Shown here in pieces: positions 49,147 to 57,928 of a stretch of DNA of 64,000 nt (position 1 is its first letter; the number at the start of each line of letters is the position of its first letter). The DNA is from a bacterium D16-34 (lineage in GTDB: Bacteria; Actinomycetota; Coriobacteriia; Coriobacteriales; Eggerthellaceae): the NCBI GenBank assembly GCA_003612515.1, contig RAZB01000003.1:124001-188000 (forward strand). The letters are read 5' to 3'. A model generated the notes under the pieces. That model saw only the letters and a program-made list of their open reading frames with translations, was not told the DNA's origin and did no database searches. The position numbers were made by a program, and so were the translations under genes.

Positions 49147-50383
49147 ATCGCTGCCTCCTTAAAGATTGGACCGAAAGCACAAAGAAGACAAACGTCATTA
49201 TTGCCATGATAAGAAGATGGCCAATGAGCGGCTCATAAGAGTCGTAATAGGTGATGCTATAAAACGCTTGTGATATCTGAGTAGCTGGGTTAATAAGATC
49301 AAGTGCGGGCACCTGTTTAGAAATCGCGTCAGCTAGCTCCATAGTTGGCTGTCCGTAAAGGCCAGCAAACAGTGAAGCGAAGCATACAACTCCTGTCAAA
49401 ATACCATTTTTGCCATCCTCGGGGATCTTTGGGATAGAAGAAATCGCGCACCCCAAAGCGGTTGCTAAAAGTGACGCAAGCGCAAGAATCACCAATGCAG
49501 CTGCGTCTTGACCGCCGAAATCAATCTGAACCACAAAACGCAAGTAGGCAAATGTCACACACAGACAGGTAAAACAAACAATCCAACAAGCAATGATTGT
49601 CCCAGCGACACTTTTACTATGAGACATCGCCCCCACTGCGCGTCGTGCACCGAGACTTGAGATGTTAGGTTTCAGAAGCTGAAGTGCGACAATCCCAACT
49701 GACCCGCCAAAAAGTGCTGCCATGCCGAGAAGCGCAAAATAGAATCGCACTGTTTCTTGAGGATGATGTAAGGTGAGCTGCACTTGCTGGGTGACTTGTG
49801 CCTGCGTGCCAAGGCTTTTTAAAACAAGAGGGTTTTCCAGTGCAGCAGGATTATCTGCAGCCAGTTGCCCTACAAGGCTCATCCGCTCGCTATAAGCATT
49901 CATGACAAGCGACAAAATCGATGATCCTATTGATTGGCTCTCACTAGCACTTTGCTTACCAATCACGAACACTTCAGGCAAACCATCACGCAAAACAACA
50001 TACCCAACGTAGGGCTGTTCGTCTTGCAAGTGATCAACCACGAGCGTTTTTGCTTCTTCTTCGGTTGTAACATAGGTAATATCCAACAAAGAACTCTCAG
50101 GGTTGGCGTCGCGACCGCCGTCGTTGGTGCTATCACGACCGCCGTCGTCGTCGGCCGCCGAAGTTCCTACTTCGTCCAAAAAAGCTTGAAATGCAACACC
50201 GCTACTATCCTTTGGCGGGCTGACCACAACAACACGAACCGTCTGTGTCTCAGCCATCTTATCGATGGAAGAAAACATGGCGACAAAAACAGTTGACAGG
50301 ACAAGAGGAAAAACCAGCGTCCATATGAGAATACCTGGCGTCTTTATGAGATTAATGAGTGTATAGCGAATTGTTATGAGCAT
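49133..50383 (-). CDS. ABC-2 type exporter permease, first subunit
   Basis: 416 residues. Same plan as its partner: N-terminal helix (TPGILIWTLVFPLVLSTVFV), long outer loop, and C-terminal helices (FALLGMAALFGGSVGIVALQ onward). The outer loop has an Asp-rich tandem repeat, DDDGGRDSTNDGGRDANPES, coded by a repeated CGACCGCCGTCGT unit near 50116-50155. I use the ATG at 50383; a GTG three codons earlier is possible. It is 20 bases after the ATPase gene. Confidence 0.85.
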   Translation of the reverse strand: MLITIRYTLINLIKTPGILIWTLVFPLVLSTVFVAMFSSIDKMAETQTVRVVVVSPPKDSSGVAFQAFLDEVGTSAADDDGGRDSTNDGGRDANPESSLLDITYVTTEEEAKTLVVDHLQDEQPYVGYVVLRDGLPEVFVIGKQSASESQSIGSSILSLVMNAYSERMSLVGQLAADNPAALENPLVLKSLGTQAQVTQQVQLTLHHPQETVRFYFALLGMAALFGGSVGIVALQLLKPNISSLGARRAVGAMSHSKSVAGTIIACWIVCFTCLCVTFAYLRFVVQIDFGGQDAAALVILALASLLATALGCAISSIPKIPEDGKNGILTGVVCFASLFAGLYGQPTMELADAISKQVPALDLINPATQISQAFYSITYYDSYEPLIGHLLIMAIMTFVFFVLSVQSLRRQRYASL

Positions 50384-50403
50384 TAAAACCACAACCTGTT
50401 GTT

Positions 50404-51339
50404 TTAATCGCGCAACTCGCGACCGGTAATTTCCAAAAAGACATCTTGCAGTGTCGGCGGTTCAGCCCAAATACGTCCAGGGCGAATCTTCGCTTTGCTC
50501 AGCTCTGCTAAAACGTCAGCAACGTTGTGTTCTGCGTTTTCGCACGTAACCTCCAAGCGACCCTCATTTATTTTCGCTGAGATCACATGATCAAGTGACT
50601 GGATGCGCATAAGAGCCGCCTGAGAGACGTTCGCTTCGATGGTGATTTTTTCACCCGCATGCACGAGCACTTTTAACTCTTCACTTGTGCCACACGCGAG
50701 CGTTTTTCCTTTGTCCATAATCATGACGCGCGTACATATCTGCTCAACTTCTTCCATGTAATGGCTGGTATAGACAATAGTTGCTCCTTGAGCATTCATC
50801 TGCTGAATGCCCACTAAGATTGATGCACGCGATTGTGGGTCTACCGCCACCGTTGGTTCGTCGAAAAAAATCAGCTGAGGCTTATGCGCTATACCGCACG
50901 CAATATTGAGGCGGCGAAGCAGGCCGCCTGATAGTTTTTTGGGTCGCGCGCGTTCATAGTCTTCAAGCCCCACAAACTCCATAGCTTCTAATACAAGCCG
51001 CTTTCGTTCTCGCTTGTCTGTTACGTACAATCCGCAAAAGTAGTCGATGTTCTCTTTGACGGTCAAAGATTCAAAAACAGCTACATTTTGCGGGACAACC
51101 CCAATTCGACGCTTTATGTCATAGCTTGTTTGCGTCATAGGCTGACCAAAAAGTTTGATTTCACCTTTGTCGTAACTTAAAAGCTGCAAAATACAGTTGA
51201 TTGCCGTTGTTTTCCCGCTTCCATTTGGGCCGAGCAACCCAAAGATTTCCCCGGAAGCAATATCAAGCGAGAAATGGTCAAGCGCAATAACATCATCGTA
51301 GCGCTTCACCAAGTTTTTAACCAAAACCATTTCTTCCAT
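50404..51339 (-). CDS. ABC exporter ATP-binding subunit
   Basis: 311 residues. Walker A GPNGSGKTTAINCIL near residue 40, LSGGLLRRLNIACGIAHKPQ, Walker B LIFFDEPTVAVDPQ and H-loop TIVYTSHYMEEVEQ. The C-terminal tail is typical of DrrA/LnrL-type drug exporters. Start at the ATG at 51339, chosen for AGGGGC about 8 bases upstream; the longer frame adds 21 Cys-rich residues. Divergent from a membrane LuxR regulator. Confidence 0.93.
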   Translation of the reverse strand: MEEMVLVKNLVKRYDDVIALDHFSLDIASGEIFGLLGPNGSGKTTAINCILQLLSYDKGEIKLFGQPMTQTSYDIKRRIGVVPQNVAVFESLTVKENIDYFCGLYVTDKRERKRLVLEAMEFVGLEDYERARPKKLSGGLLRRLNIACGIAHKPQLIFFDEPTVAVDPQSRASILVGIQQMNAQGATIVYTSHYMEEVEQICTRVMIMDKGKTLACGTSEELKVLVHAGEKITIEANVSQAALMRIQSLDHVISAKINEGRLEVTCENAEHNVADVLAELSKAKIRPGRIWAEPPTLQDVFLEITGRELRD

Positions 51340-51401
51340 CTTGTGCCCCTTTGAACATCGCTTACGTGCCTCATTGTGCCAAATAAGCACACAGGTGCAC
51401 A

Positions 51402-51417
51402 TATGACATTTGTCATA
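51402..51417. promoter_or_regulatory. Perfect 16-bp palindrome between exporter and regulator
   Basis: TATGACATTTGTCATA has seven-base arms around a central TT. It lies 38 bases upstream of the regulator's -10 box and about 63 bases from the exporter start. Dimeric LuxR/NarL-type regulators bind such sites. The best inference is the adjacent LuxR protein. Confidence 0.6.
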
Positions 51418-51433
51418 GATTTATGCTTACGTA

Positions 51434-51460
51434 CCTGATCAGGCATGAAGCAGGTATAAT
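51434..51460 (+). promoter_or_regulatory. Promoter of the LuxR regulator, with a second palindrome
   Basis: -10 TATAAT at 51455-51460 stands 6 bases before the GTG start. A perfect CCTGATCAGG palindrome (51434-51443) falls between the -35 area (TACCTG at 51432-51437) and the -10, a place where a bound protein would block polymerase. Confidence 0.6.
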
Positions 51461-51466
51461 ACAGAC

Positions 51467-52147
51467 GTGTACACATTGATTGACGAAATAATCATCCTGA
51501 CCTTATGCCTCACTTTACTGGTATTTGCCGACACTCCTTCTCTGGGAGTCGTTGTATTTTTGTGCGCCATCATCTTGGTATGCATCTGTCAACTTGCTCG
51601 TACACGCACGAGGTTTTTTGCACTGAGCATTGCATGCATTTGCCCACTAATACTGCCTGGATTTATTCCGCTTTTAGGACTGGTTTCCTATATGTCACTT
51701 CACGAGCGCAACTGGCCTTGCCGTCTGATGTGGGTTTTTTCACTTGCTGGCGTCACCGTCTTAGGAAAAGCATCATTTCAAACAATTGCCCTTGTTTGGC
51801 TTTTGTGCGGCCTTGCGACCCTTTTAGCAATTCGCGACATCCGCAGCATCTCTGAGCTCGCGGGTTTGCGATTCGCCTACGACGATGCACGTGAGCGCTA
51901 TCTCAACATGCAGCGCAACACGCCAACACCAACCAAGCCTGACTGCGACTATTTCTCTAATCTCACCAAACGAGAATTGGCTATTGTCAGACTCGTCGCA
52001 CAAGGCAAAGACAACCATGAGATTGCCACCGAGCTTTTCTTATCCGAAGGAACTGTTCGCAATCACATAAGTTCTGTTTTGGCTAAAAAGAATCTATCGA
52101 ATCGCACGCAACTTGCCGTTGCCTATTATCAAGAGACCTCTCATTAA
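51467..52147 (+). CDS. Membrane-embedded LuxR-type transcriptional regulator
   Basis: 226 residues. The N-terminal 130 residues contain four or five hydrophobic segments (IIILTLCLTLLVFADTP, VVVFLCAIILVCICQL, and more). The C-terminal HTH of LuxR type is NLTKRELAIVRLVAQGKDN, then EIATELFLSEGTVRNHISSV. There is no receiver or kinase domain, so it may sense the signal in the membrane itself. The start GTG has no ribosome site and lies where transcription should begin, so the mRNA looks leaderless. Divergent from an ABC exporter, its probable target. Confidence 0.85.
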   Translation: MYTLIDEIIILTLCLTLLVFADTPSLGVVVFLCAIILVCICQLARTRTRFFALSIACICPLILPGFIPLLGLVSYMSLHERNWPCRLMWVFSLAGVTVLGKASFQTIALVWLLCGLATLLAIRDIRSISELAGLRFAYDDARERYLNMQRNTPTPTKPDCDYFSNLTKRELAIVRLVAQGKDNHEIATELFLSEGTVRNHISSVLAKKNLSNRTQLAVAYYQETSH

Positions 52148-52158
52148 CCGCGGATTAA

Positions 52159-52986
52159 TTAGCTAACGCTCACAACCCTATCTTGATATGCCACGCGCAC
52201 GCAGGCAGGATGATCCGCTTGGCTTAAGACACGTTGCAATGTTTCAACCGGAAGCCGATAGGTATTGTTATTTTGCGAAACATGCATAGCAACAACCTGT
52301 TCTAATCCTGCATGCAACAGTTGAGACAGCTCGACGGCTGCTTGATCATTTGAGAGATGGCCACGATTTGATTGGACACGCATTTTGAGATTGTAGGGGT
52401 ATTCGCTCTTCTCAAGCATGTCGATATCATGATTTGATTCCAGCGCCAAAATACGCACTCCTAAAAGTGCATTATGCGCCTCAGGCAAAACCACACCCGT
52501 ATCAGTTATAAAACCGAGCGCATCATCACCGCACATAAAACGAAACCCCAAAGAAGCTACTGCATCATGTGAAGTGGCAAACACGTGCAAGCAAATATCT
52601 GAAACCTCATAGAGCCTCTGAGGTTCAATGGGCATGTAGGTGCACAAATTCTTGCTGATCACCTCATCAAGCTGAGTTGATGCGCCCACTATGGCAGGAT
52701 GCGTCATTAGAAGCGGAGATACACCTAGCTTTGCCAAACCACGCAAAACCACCCCGAGTCCTTTTGTGTGATCAGAGTGTTCATGGGTTATAAGTATTGC
52801 TTTAATGCGATACACATCAAACCCGACCTCTTCACAGCGCACGAAAAAATCGCGTTTGCAGATACCGCAGTCAATCACAATGCCTTCGCCAGTATCTGCG
52901 CGCTCAACAATAGATGCATTGCCTTTTGACCCGCTCGCAAGAACATGCAATTTGAAATATGTATTGCTCGATGTTTGATGTGTCAT
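52159..52986 (-). CDS. Metallo-beta-lactamase fold hydrolase, WalJ/YycJ type
   Basis: 275 residues. LHVLASGSKGNASIVE at the start, THEHSDHTKGLG as the metal motif near residue 65, LGFITDTG near residue 160, and a C-terminal HVSQNNN. These match the WalJ/YycJ group (probable 5' exonucleases linked to cell-wall regulation in Firmicutes). No WalK/R genes are nearby. Confidence 0.9.
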   Translation of the reverse strand: MTHQTSSNTYFKLHVLASGSKGNASIVERADTGEGIVIDCGICKRDFFVRCEEVGFDVYRIKAILITHEHSDHTKGLGVVLRGLAKLGVSPLLMTHPAIVGASTQLDEVISKNLCTYMPIEPQRLYEVSDICLHVFATSHDAVASLGFRFMCGDDALGFITDTGVVLPEAHNALLGVRILALESNHDIDMLEKSEYPYNLKMRVQSNRGHLSNDQAAVELSQLLHAGLEQVVAMHVSQNNNTYRLPVETLQRVLSQADHPACVRVAYQDRVVSVS

Positions 52987-53053
52987 AGCAACCCATTATA
53001 GAGCCAATCGGTAAAAACTTGGCTTTCATTTAATCAGTTTTTCGCAAGTAACC

Positions 53054-53062
53054 TGCTATGAT
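53054..53062 (+). promoter_or_regulatory. Extended -10 upstream of the purine permease
   Basis: TGC-TATGAT lies 36 bases before the permease ATG. The spacer also has TGTTAGAAC 12 bases further on, close to the TGTTAGAAT seen elsewhere. Confidence 0.45.
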
Positions 53063-53097
53063 GAAACTCGTCATGTTAGAACAGTGAAGGGATTGGT

Positions 53098-54408
53098 ATG
53101 GAGGAATTCTTCAAGATCAAAGAACGCGGATCCTCGTACAGAACTGAGATCATTGGTGGCCTGACGACATTTTTAGCAATGGCCTACATTGTTGCCGTCA
53201 ATCCAGCTATTCTCAGTGATGCCGGCGTTCCTTTTGAGGCAGCACTCACAGCAACCTGCATCAGTGCCGCTATTGCCACTATCGCGATGGGCATTTTCGC
53301 CAATCGCCCTATTGCGCTGGCTTCCGGCATGGGTATTAATGCCGTTGTTGCTTATGGCATGTGCGGGGCGCTCGGCATTGACTGGCGTATCGCAATGGCT
53401 GTTATTTTGCTTGAAGGCATCGTCATTCTTGCTCTCGTTTTGGGCGGCCTGCGCCAAGCGGTCATGGACGCCATCCCGCTCGATCTCAGACAAGCTATCG
53501 GCATTGGTATCGGTCTTTTGATCACGTTTATCGGCTTAAAGGGTGCCGGGCTGATCGTTTCGGATGATTCAACGCTCATCGCTTTAGGCACATTAACCGA
53601 ACCGTCTTCCATTGTAGCTATCGTAGCTTTGCTATCAGCAATCATTCTGACACTCATGAATATACCAGGAGCGCTTCTTATCTCAATCATTGTTGCGGTT
53701 ATTGTTGGCATCCCGCTTGGTGTGACAGCCATTCCGCAATCATGGAGCTTAGGTCTTGACTTCTCAGCGTTCGCCGCACCATTTCAGTCTGTTGACGGCG
53801 TGCCCGCTATCGTCCATGTCTTCTTAGAGCCCGCATTGCTTCTGTTCGTATTCAGCTTGCTTATGAGCGACTTTTTCGACACGCTTGGCACTGCTGTCGC
53901 CATCGCAAAAGAGGGCGACTTCATTGACGAGAATGGCGACGTTAAAGACATTAAAGCCATTCTGACCGTAGACTCGGGTGGCGCTATCCTTGGTGGCTTT
54001 TTTGGTGCAAGCTCTGTTACCTGCTTTTTGGAGTCAGCCTCTGGCGTTGCAGCAGGTGCACGAACCGGCTTTTCTAATCTTGTCGTTGGATTGCTCTTTG
54101 TGATATGCGCCTTCATGGCACCACTTTTTGGCATGGTATCAAGCGCAGCAACCTGCGGTGCGCTGGTAGTTGTCGGATTTTTGATCATGTCCGAAGTTGG
54201 CTCAATTGCTTGGGATAATGCCGAAATCTCGTTCCCTGCTTTTTTGATTATTGTCGGAATTCCGTTTACCTACTCCATCACCAATGGCATTGGCCTTGGC
54301 TTTATCTCGTATGTTTTGCTCATGCTTGCACGAGGAAAAGCACGCGAGGTAAAACCGCTTATGTGGGTAGCCTCGGCGGCATTCCTTATTATGTTTTTGT
54401 TTGTTTAA
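53098..54408 (+). CDS. NCS2-type purine permease (AzgA/PbuG group)
   Basis: 436 residues, about 12-14 helices. GGLTTFLAMAYIVAVNPAIL at the N terminus and ASGMGINAVVAYGM near residue 80 are typical of the adenine/guanine/hypoxanthine group; MSDFFDTLGTAVAIAKEGDF near residue 265 is the second signature. The exact purine cannot be read. ATG with GAAGGGATTGGT upstream. It leads a two-gene unit with the asparaginase 21 bases on. Confidence 0.93.
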   Translation: MEEFFKIKERGSSYRTEIIGGLTTFLAMAYIVAVNPAILSDAGVPFEAALTATCISAAIATIAMGIFANRPIALASGMGINAVVAYGMCGALGIDWRIAMAVILLEGIVILALVLGGLRQAVMDAIPLDLRQAIGIGIGLLITFIGLKGAGLIVSDDSTLIALGTLTEPSSIVAIVALLSAIILTLMNIPGALLISIIVAVIVGIPLGVTAIPQSWSLGLDFSAFAAPFQSVDGVPAIVHVFLEPALLLFVFSLLMSDFFDTLGTAVAIAKEGDFIDENGDVKDIKAILTVDSGGAILGGFFGASSVTCFLESASGVAAGARTGFSNLVVGLLFVICAFMAPLFGMVSSAATCGALVVVGFLIMSEVGSIAWDNAEISFPAFLIIVGIPFTYSITNGIGLGFISYVLLMLARGKAREVKPLMWVASAAFLIMFLFV

Positions 54409-54429
54409 ATCTTTGTGCAAGGAGCCATT

Positions 54430-55497
54430 ATGCCGACCACCACGCTTACCAAAACTCAAACACCCCACATCATGGTTATCTACACCGGGGGAACTATTGG
54501 CATGATCGAAGATGCCAGAACTGGCGCATTGGCTCCTTTCACCTTTGATCACCTTATTGCAAATGTTCCAAAGATCGGCCGTTTAGGCTTTAAGCTTTCA
54601 CATTATGAGTTTGATCCACCCATAGATTCATCAAATATGAATCCACAGCTGTGGAAAACCATCGCAGAAGTCATAGAGGCCAATTACAACGACGTCGATG
54701 GATTTGTCATCTTACATGGCACTGACACCATGGCATATACCGCTTCTGCACTTTCATTTATGCTCGAGGGGCTGGCAAAGCCGGTAATTTTAACCGGCAG
54801 CCAGCTCCCTATTGGTGAAATTCGCGAAGATGGCACTGAAAATGTCATCACTGCCCTACAGATTGCCGCAGAGCGCATCAGCAGTGGTGAGCATTCAGGG
54901 CAGCCGATGATTCAAGAGGTGGCCATCTCATTTGGCAGACATTTGTGGCGCGGTTGTCGGGCTACCAAAGAAAGCTCGACCGATTTCGGAGCCTTCCGCT
55001 CATTTAATTATCCGCCGCTTGCAGATATGGATTTGCATATCTGTTACCGCACTGACTACCTGCGTCGAGTAGACCCACACACCTCTCTCACGCTCCAGAC
55101 AAGCATGTCTCAAACCGTTGGCATTATCTCGGTATATCCTGGCCTGACCCAAGCAACCCTTAAACGCCAGCTGGAAACACCCGGTATGCAAGGGTTTATT
55201 TTGCGCACGTTTGGCGCCGGAAACGCTCCTTGCGAACCATGGTTTGTCGATCCTATTACGCAGGCAGTAAAAGATGGAAAGGTGTTAGTCAATATCACGC
55301 AATGCCCTGCTGGCGGTGTCGAACAAAAACGCTATGCCACCGGAGACGCGCTTGCACACGCAGGTGTTATTACCGGGCTTGATATGACTTGCGAGGCCGC
55401 GCTTACCAAGTTAATGTCGCTTTTTGGTCGAGGGCTCACGAGCACTCAGGTAGCACAGCTTATGACGAAGTCTTTAGTTGGAGAATTGAGCGAATAG
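54430..55497 (+). CDS. ansA: L-asparaginase, type I (cytoplasmic)
   Basis: Hydrolyses asparagine to aspartate and ammonia. 355 residues, no signal peptide. First Thr motif VIYTGGTIGMIED near residue 15 and second HGTDTMAYTASALSFML near residue 95; the AnsA-like C terminus is present. ATG at 54430 preceded by AAGGAG; a GTG five codons earlier is less likely. Opposite in effect to the asparagine synthetase at the window start. Confidence 0.92.
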   Translation: MPTTTLTKTQTPHIMVIYTGGTIGMIEDARTGALAPFTFDHLIANVPKIGRLGFKLSHYEFDPPIDSSNMNPQLWKTIAEVIEANYNDVDGFVILHGTDTMAYTASALSFMLEGLAKPVILTGSQLPIGEIREDGTENVITALQIAAERISSGEHSGQPMIQEVAISFGRHLWRGCRATKESSTDFGAFRSFNYPPLADMDLHICYRTDYLRRVDPHTSLTLQTSMSQTVGIISVYPGLTQATLKRQLETPGMQGFILRTFGAGNAPCEPWFVDPITQAVKDGKVLVNITQCPAGGVEQKRYATGDALAHAGVITGLDMTCEAALTKLMSLFGRGLTSTQVAQLMTKSLVGELSE

Positions 55498-55561
55498 CAT
55501 CTGCTGGTTCGTGCATTTCCAAAAGCAAATCACGCGCTGTCTTACGCGCTGCCTTATTCGC

Positions 55562-56542
55562 TTACCGATCGGCAAATCGATCCAAAAGATAGCCATAGCC
55601 TTGCCGTTCCATATCGTCTAACGGCACAAATCTCAGCGCTGATCCATTTATGCAATACCGTTGTCCACCGCGCGCTTCAGGCCCATCATCAAACACATGA
55701 CCAAGGTGACTCTGACCAGCTGCGCTTCGCACTTCAACGCGAGGCATTCCCAAAATAGACGTATCCATTGCCTCATCAATTGCCGATGGGGCTATAGGTT
55801 GACTAAACGACGGCCAACCGCACCCAGCATCATACTTATCGCGCGACGAAAAGAGCGGTTCCCCGCTGACTATGTCAACATAGATGCCCTCGTCAAACAG
55901 CTCATCATAGGGGTGACTGAACGGCCTTTCAGTCAAGGCGCACTGCGTTATCGCAAATGCGTCCTCATCAAGTGCATGTTTAAGCGTCTCCCAATCGGGC
56001 TTAGTATAACCGTGCTCTAGAATTTCAAAATCAGTTTTGTGTTCATCTACAAACGTTTGAGCTCCAGACAAATCAACATGGCAATAACCATTCGGGTTGT
56101 TGGCGAGATAGTCCTGGTGATAGTCTTCAGCCGAATAGAAATTCTCCAGCGGCAACACCTCAACAAGAACGCGATGTTGCAATGTGCGCTCAAGCGCTAA
56201 AACAGCAGAAGCTATTATTGGCTCGTCGGCGATATTTGTCCAATAGATACCACTTCGATATTGAGTACCACAATCATTACCTTGCCGATTAAGCGAAAAA
56301 GGATCAATTGTGGTGAAATATGCCTCCAGCAACAACCTCAGCGAGATTACCGTTGGATCATATTTCACACATACCGTTTCAACCGCATGAGTTTGACCGG
56401 TACATACTTGCTCATATGTGGGGTTCGGGATTCGCGAATTAGCAAACCCCACTTCGGTATCTATAACACCGGGTAGCTGCTGCATAAAGGCCTCAGTACC
56501 CCAGAAGCATCCACCTGCCAAATAAATAGCTTCTGCATCCAT
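55562..56542 (-). CDS. msrAB: Fused methionine sulfoxide reductase MsrA-MsrB
   Basis: 326 residues repairing both stereoisomers of oxidised methionine. The MsrA half starts with AIYLAGGCFWGTEAFMQQLP (catalytic Cys in GCFWG). The MsrB half from about residue 190 has YDAGCGWPSFSQPI, AAGQSHLGHVFDDGP and RYCINGSALRFVPL, giving resolving and catalytic cysteines. No CxxC zinc pairs are visible in MsrB. Cytoplasmic: no signal peptide. It is 5 bases downstream of the ferritin-like gene, so the two make an oxidative-stress pair. Confidence 0.95.
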   Translation of the reverse strand: MDAEAIYLAGGCFWGTEAFMQQLPGVIDTEVGFANSRIPNPTYEQVCTGQTHAVETVCVKYDPTVISLRLLLEAYFTTIDPFSLNRQGNDCGTQYRSGIYWTNIADEPIIASAVLALERTLQHRVLVEVLPLENFYSAEDYHQDYLANNPNGYCHVDLSGAQTFVDEHKTDFEILEHGYTKPDWETLKHALDEDAFAITQCALTERPFSHPYDELFDEGIYVDIVSGEPLFSSRDKYDAGCGWPSFSQPIAPSAIDEAMDTSILGMPRVEVRSAAGQSHLGHVFDDGPEARGGQRYCINGSALRFVPLDDMERQGYGYLLDRFADR

Positions 56543-56547
56543 GATGA

Positions 56548-56850
56548 TTACTTCTTCTTTTTATCTAACATTTCACGAACTTCGCCACGTCCTTCGTCAT
56601 GCAAGGCTTTCTCGTCTGGAGCCAAACGCTCTAACAGTTCCAGCAATTCACCCATATGTTCGCGCTCTTCGTCACGAATATCTGAGAGCACTTTGATTGC
56701 ATCTTCATTGTCGGTTGCCTGTACATGTGCGTCATACTCATGAATTGCCTCAAGTTCGCCTACGAGGTCTTGGCGAATTGCATTGACAAGCTCTTCGTCG
56801 GTTAACTTACGAGGAACCTCCATGACAAACGGATTTGAAAGAATAGCCAT
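56548..56850 (-). CDS. Small ferritin-like protein (encapsulin-cargo-like fold)
   Basis: 100 residues. Ligand pattern LVGELEAIHEYDAHV followed by IRDEEREHMGELLELLERL gives E..H and EE..H metal ligands on two helices, as in half-size ferritins that pair up to make a four-helix bundle (EncFtn-like). The tail is charged (KKKK). No encapsulin gene is in the window. ATG at 56850, 6-7 bases after AAAGGAG. The leader has two copies of TGAAGTCCT 14 bases apart. Confidence 0.8.
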   Translation of the reverse strand: MAILSNPFVMEVPRKLTDEELVNAIRQDLVGELEAIHEYDAHVQATDNEDAIKVLSDIRDEEREHMGELLELLERLAPDEKALHDEGRGEVREMLDKKKK

Positions 56851-56890
56851 ACCAAACTCCTTTCTAGTGAGTTGCATCTCATAAGCCCAA

Positions 56891-56913
56891 AGGACTTCAC
56901 CAATAGGACTTCA
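56891..56913. repeat. Nine-base direct repeat in the ferritin-like gene leader
   Basis: AGGACTTCA at 56891-56899 and 56905-56913 (reads TGAAGTCCT on the coding strand). The 14-base period is near one and a third helix turns. It could be a tandem operator. Confidence 0.35.
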
Positions 56914-57094
56914 ACATTGTCAATAGTAGTCTCTACATACCTTTCGGGTAGGTTTTTAGAGTGTTTTATGACGAATTCGTTTGCATGACGTTATGATCGT
57001 GTTGGTAGCTATCATTTAAGTAACAAGTGACTAACCTCGTTTGTGCACTCCCCCCTACCAAATTTGGGTTGTACACTGTTATATAGGAGAAAAA

Positions 57095-57787
57095 ATGAGC
57101 GAAGCAAAGCAGCCTCAAACCCTACAAACTGATAACATCGCAGGACTTCTGTTTGACCTCGACGGAACCTTGTTGGACACCCATGACATCATTTTGAGTT
57201 CTATGCGCTATGTCATAAATGATATCTCTGGTCAAAATCTTGGCGATGAGGTTCTTATGCGCGGAGTTGGAACGCCACTTTTTGATCAAATGCTTTTCTT
57301 TGCGCAAGGAGATAGCGAAAAAGCACGTGAGCTCACTGAAGCGTATCGTGAACACAATAAAGCCGTGCACGATCAACAAATAAAATCATTTCCCGACACC
57401 ATTTCTGCCCTCAAGCGATTCTCAGCACTAAACCTGCCTATGGGTATTGTCACTTCAAAGCGCCATGCGCTCGCCAAACGCGGTCTCGACATGACTGGCT
57501 TGTCCCCTTATTTTTCTGTGCTTATCGGCTCAGACGATACTGATCTTCACAAGCCCAATCCCGCTCCAGTTCTCTACGGCTGTGATTTGCTTAAACTAGA
57601 TCCCACACAAGTGCTCTATATCGGCGATAGTCCCTTCGACATCAAGGCAGGAAGCGGCGCAGGATGCCAAACCATAGCTGCTCTTTGGGGTATGTTTAGC
57701 GAAGATGAGCTTCGCGCTCAAAACCCGACATATACGTGCGCCCATTTAAGCGACCTTGCCGATGTGCTTGAATGCCAAGATGATTAG
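57095..57787 (+). CDS. HAD-superfamily phosphatase (phosphoglycolate phosphatase/PpaX-like)
   Basis: 230 residues. LLFDLDGTLLDTHDIIL (nucleophile Asp) near residue 20, MGIVTSKRHALAKRG (motif II), KPNPAPVLYG (motif III) and VLYIGDSPFDIKAGSGAG (motif IV). The cap is of the C1 type. PpaX/Gph-like; substrate not proven. ATG at 57095 follows TAGGAG by 6 bases; an 18-residue longer frame has no ribosome site. Confidence 0.9.
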   Translation: MSEAKQPQTLQTDNIAGLLFDLDGTLLDTHDIILSSMRYVINDISGQNLGDEVLMRGVGTPLFDQMLFFAQGDSEKARELTEAYREHNKAVHDQQIKSFPDTISALKRFSALNLPMGIVTSKRHALAKRGLDMTGLSPYFSVLIGSDDTDLHKPNPAPVLYGCDLLKLDPTQVLYIGDSPFDIKAGSGAGCQTIAALWGMFSEDELRAQNPTYTCAHLSDLADVLECQDD

Positions 57788-57928
57788 CTCATCAAAGGTA
57801 TGCGTTATTGCGGCTTTGAGCAAAATTTCTTAAAACTCGTTGAGGTGTCCCAAATATAGGTCAGCACTACCATGCTTTTGTCTTAAGATGTCTGCAACAT
57901 AAACAACTTGAGAGATTGCTAGGAGCGC

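Noticed and set aside
51340-51466. A two-component system for the ABC exporter
   Set aside because: The regulator has no receiver domain and no histidine kinase gene is adjacent.
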